In this document: one piece after another, positions 4,496 to 6,198 of the stretch | Layout of the letters: the number at the start of each line of letters is the position of its first letter | Numbering within the stretch: the stretch's first letter is position 1 | Source: Spirochaetaceae bacterium | Lineage (GTDB): Bacteria; Spirochaetota; Spirochaetia; Treponematales; Breznakiellaceae | Assembly (NCBI GenBank): GCA_031284295.1 | Contig: JAITAE010000084.1 | Span: 1 to 6,198 of the forward strand | DNA: 6,198 nt | Direction: 5' to 3' | Position numbers and translations under genes: made by a program | The notes under the pieces: generated by a model | Seen by the model: only the letters and a program-made list of their open reading frames with translations | Databases searched by the model: none | What the model was told of the DNA's origin: nothing

Positions 4496-5011
4496 TTAGC
4501 GCTGGCCGGACACGGCGCCGGCGTCCGAATTCGGCGGAGTTACGGTTTCATCGTCAAGGTCTGTGACGGGACGCCTGATGATTATAGGTTCGCCCCGGGG
4601 ATTCTGAAATTTGAGCATTTCTGCTTTCTTGCGTTTACGTGTTATAATGATGTAATCGACTACGGCAACAGTTAACGATATACCGGCGGCAATACCGATG
4701 GACGCTATAAATTCGCTGTTCGTCATCGTGGGAGCGCCAGCCGGCTTTAGCGGCCAGGGCCAATACTGCTGGTCGCCGTTGTGCGCTATCGTACGCGAAA
4801 GGTCCATCGTTATCGTAGAGATAATCCATGAAAAGGGAAGCATACCAAAGGCAACGATCTCCGCCCGCCGCAGATCCCTGCTCCACTGCGGAAATTCAAT
4901 TCCCGGAACGGTTGATTCCGTACCAGCCGTAACCTGGGCGGCAAGCGGCGCTAGGCCCGCCGCAAGGGTCAGCGTTAATACCAGCGCTACAGCCTTATGG
5001 AAGTCTTTCAC
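4496..5011 (-). CDS. Small exported or membrane protein, conserved hypothetical of spirochaete type
   Basis: A protein of 171 residues with no known function. Visible parts: a signal sequence (about 1-26, basic start then a hydrophobic core ending LAPLAAQ); a hydrophobic stretch at 51-66 within EIVAFGMLPFSW; WPWPLKPAGAP at 84-94; a transmembrane segment at about 102-124, followed by the basic anchor RKRKKAE; and a polar, proline- and Asp-rich tail at 138-171. The block FPQWSRDLRRAEIVAFG (40-56) followed by WPLKPAG resembles proteins I recall from Treponema annotated as hypothetical. The start is GTG at 5009-5011, overlapping the yggS stop by four bases (GTGA), so translation is probably coupled; GGGGA lies just upstream inside yggS. 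The tail probably faces the cytoplasm, after the basic anchor. Likely an inner-membrane protein; function cannot be stated. Confidence 0.8.
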   Translation of the reverse strand: MKDFHKAVALVLTLTLAAGLAPLAAQVTAGTESTVPGIEFPQWSRDLRRAEIVAFGMLPFSWIISTITMDLSRTIAHNGDQQYWPWPLKPAGAPTMTNSEFIASIGIAAGISLTVAVVDYIIITRKRKKAEMLKFQNPRGEPIIIRRPVTDLDDETVTPPNSDAGAVSGQR

Positions 5012-5703
5012 CGCCTGTCCCCAAAGATCGCCGTTCCGATCCGTACCAGCGTTGAGCCTTCTTCTATCGCTATTTTAAAATCACCCGACATTCCCATCGA
5101 AAGGCAATCCCAGTTGTGACCCGGAAAGACACGCCTGAGCCTTGCCTGAGCCTTTACCAGTTTGCGAAAGGCTTCGCGTATCGGCTTTTCATCACCGGTA
5201 AACGGCGCCATAGTCATTAGACCGGATGGCAGGAGGCTTCTGAAACCCAGGGCCGCTTCGACGCCTGAGCAAAGAGCGTCTTCATCCTTAAACCCCGACT
5301 TCGACTCCTCTCCGGCGTTTAACTCAAAGAACACCGGCAACGGGGATTCCGTCCTGTCTTGCGTTACCCGGCCCAACTCCTGTACAAGTTCCACCCGGTC
5401 AAGCGATTCAATACAGTCAAAAAGTCCGGCGGCGGCCTTTACCTTGTTACGTTGAAGGCTGCCGATCAGGTGAAGCTCCACATCTGGAAAGCGTTCCCTG
5501 AACCCCGTGAATTTTCCGGCGGCCTCCTGAACCCTGCTCTCGCCAAAAAGCCGGAGGCCCGCCTCCACCGCCTCTTCGATAAGCGGCAGTTCATGGAATT
5601 TCGATACGGCCATCAGTCTGATTTCGCCGGGATCGCGCCCCGCCCGTAGACAAGTTTCACCAATCTCGTCCCTAATCCGCCGTGCATTATCAGAAACAGC
5701 CAT
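5008..5703 (-). CDS. yggS: YggS/PROSC family pyridoxal phosphate homeostasis protein
   Basis: A cytoplasmic PLP-binding protein that buffers pyridoxal phosphate and affects amino-acid and vitamin B6 balance; it has a single-domain fold like the alanine racemase barrel and no known catalytic reaction. From the ATG at 5701-5703 it is 231 residues, normal for the family. MAVSKFH at 31-37 contains the PLP lysine Lys35 (Lys36 in E. coli). FGESRVQE at 53-60, HLIGSLQRNK at 78-87, GLMTMAPF at 161-168, SMGMSGDF at 202-209 and RIGTAIFG at 221-228 (phosphate binding) are all present. A second ATG at 5716-5718 would add five residues, but it has no ribosome-binding sequence and gives a less usual length, so I prefer 5703, preceded by GTGGA. 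It is the first gene of the three-gene operon and overlaps the next gene by four bases. In many bacteria yggS sits in cell-envelope or division operons. Confidence 0.93.
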   Translation of the reverse strand: MAVSDNARRIRDEIGETCLRAGRDPGEIRLMAVSKFHELPLIEEAVEAGLRLFGESRVQEAAGKFTGFRERFPDVELHLIGSLQRNKVKAAAGLFDCIESLDRVELVQELGRVTQDRTESPLPVFFELNAGEESKSGFKDEDALCSGVEAALGFRSLLPSGLMTMAPFTGDEKPIREAFRKLVKAQARLRRVFPGHNWDCLSMGMSGDFKIAIEEGSTLVRIGTAIFGDRR

Positions 5704-5718
5704 ACATCCACAATACAT

Positions 5719-5841
5719 TACCGGCAGCTTTCAAGCAAGCTGGCAGGGCCGGCGCTCGCCTCGGTGCAACTCTCCGGTAACAAAGTCCGTGCTATTAATG
5801 GTAAAGACGCGACCGCTGACCGCGCTGCCTTAAACGCCCAG
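5719..5841 (-). promoter_or_regulatory. Upstream region of the yggS operon, no clear promoter seen
   Basis: These 123 bases separate yggS from repeat copy D and should contain the operon promoter or its downstream part. On the minus strand I see only poor matches to -35/-10 boxes. If the promoter lies further up, copy D has been inserted between it and yggS. No riboswitch or operator is recognised. Confidence 0.2.
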
Positions 5842-6058
5842 GGCAACGCTGATTATTAAAAAGGGGGGCGCTGTTTTCCATGCCGTCACCGGCACATAGC
5901 CGCATCATCGCCGCGCCCCCCAGCGCTCCATAACCGCCTATCTGTGGCGTGGAGTTTGCCTAAGCAAGCCGTAGGCTTGCTCCGCAAACTCCTAAAATAA
6001 CCGCGTAAGCGGTTATTACGCTACCCCCCAATCCGCCGCCTATTTAATCAGCGCTTCC
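5842..6058 (-). mobile_element. MITE-like repeat, copy D (217 bp, reverse orientation)
   Basis: On the minus strand it begins GGAAGCGCTGATTAAAT and ends AATAATCAGCGTTGCC. It is flanked by CCAG at 5838-5841 and 6059-6062, a 4-bp direct repeat that differs from the CTAG of the other copies but agrees within this copy. Inner hairpins correspond to copy C: AATAACCGC/GCGGTTATT (5996-6004 and 6009-6017, loop GTAA) and GGAGTTTGC/GCAAACTCC (5951-5959 and 5984-5992). The loop of the second holds another hairpin, GCAAGCC-GTA-GGCTTGC (5964-5980). The G/C module with GTGCCG-GTGA-CGGCAT is conserved on the minus strand. It lies upstream of yggS and may have altered its promoter region. Confidence 0.78.
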
Positions 6059-6060
6059 CC

Positions 6061-6089
6061 AGCCGGGTATGCTCCGAGCATAGTCGGCT
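6061..6089. repeat. Long hairpin beside copy D
   Basis: AGCCG at 6061-6065 pairs with CGGCT at 6085-6089, and TATGCTC at 6068-6074 pairs with GAGCATA at 6076-6082 around a single C, separated by a G-T pair and one mismatch. It could be the terminator of the gene ending at 6134 on the minus strand, but no T-run follows. Its outer two bases overlap the CCAG flank of copy D, so the element may have inserted at the base of a pre-existing hairpin. Confidence 0.45.
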
Positions 6090-6133
6090 TACTCGAAAGC
6101 GCCGTTTCTTTACGTTGAGCGCGTTTATTCAGG

Positions 6134-6198
6134 CTATTCGTCCGCGTTTTCCCGGCGTTTCCGGCTTTTGTTGGGGTAAGCCGCCTTCAATTGCTCGT
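6134..6198 (-). CDS. Possible C-terminal end of a further minus-strand gene (partial)
   Basis: Read from the right edge, the minus strand gives an open frame ending EQLKAAYPNKSRKRRENADE and TAG at 6134-6136. The lysine- and arginine-rich, polar tail looks like a real protein C-terminus, and the gene would lie upstream of yggS in the same direction. Only about 21 codons are visible, so neither family nor reality is certain; a chance open frame of this length is common. Confidence 0.35.
   Translation of the reverse strand, partial: EQLKAAYPNKSRKRRENADE

Noticed and set aside
4698..5649. Plus-strand open frames opposite the membrane protein and yggS
   Set aside because: Antisense to genes with strong motifs and tight operon spacing; no independent support.
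5690..5859. Plus-strand open stretch ending in the copy D terminus (residues like VQLSGNKVRAINGKDATADRA)
   Set aside because: It looks slightly protein-like, but it has no start codon with a binding site, overlaps the yggS start and ends inside a repeat. I could not link it to a family.
1..6198. tRNA or rRNA genes
   Set aside because: No cloverleaf-like sequence with the conserved T-loop (GGTTCRANYCC) and no rRNA-like stretch was found by eye on either strand.

Overview
The window looks like chromosomal DNA of a spirochaete, most probably a Treponema of the termite-gut type. This rests on general resemblance of the small membrane protein between yggS and the rluD-like gene to spirochaete proteins I recall, and on the many short palindromes and GC-rich repeats between genes. 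It is not proved by any single marker. Base composition is uneven: the left third (radical SAM gene and the stretch up to about 2190) is visibly A+T-rich, the yiaK gene is intermediate, and the right-hand minus-strand operon is G+C-rich. This suggests that the left part is accessory DNA.

Layout. Positions 20-988 (+) encode a radical SAM protein of unknown substrate. Its 3' end runs into two abutting copies (A, 978-1325; B, 1330-1480) of a non-autonomous, MITE-like repeat. Next come a decayed IS1595/ISXO2-type insertion sequence (about 1615-2044, with a frameshifted transposase remnant at 1692-1918) and a cluster of palindromes and candidate transcription signals (1893-2152). A complete yiaK-type 2,3-diketo-L-gulonate reductase gene lies at 2195-3190 (+), followed immediately by repeat copy C (3191-3571), which carries a second, nested insertion. 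On the minus strand a compact operon reads yggS (5703-5008), a small membrane protein (5011-4496) and an rluD-like 23S rRNA pseudouridine synthase (4477-3572). Copy D of the repeat (5842-6058, reverse orientation) sits upstream of yggS. The last 65 bases may hold the C-terminal end of another minus-strand gene.

The most interesting feature is the repeat family. Four copies in 6.2 kb share terminal inverted repeats (GGAAGCACTGATTAAAT-like) and conserved internal hairpins with variable loops. Each is flanked by a 4-bp direct repeat (CTAG, CTAG, TTAG/CTAG, CCAG), which fits an IS5-like YTAR target. Because YTAR often contains TAG, the elements land on stop codons: the stops of yiaK and the rluD-like gene lie inside the flanking tetranucleotide, and the radical SAM gene now ends inside an element. 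Removing A and B in silico rejoins that reading frame to eight codons and a stop on the far side.

The genes do not form one pathway. The minus-strand operon is housekeeping (PLP homeostasis, ribosome modification, envelope protein). The radical SAM and yiaK genes look like isolated accessory genes between mobile-element debris.
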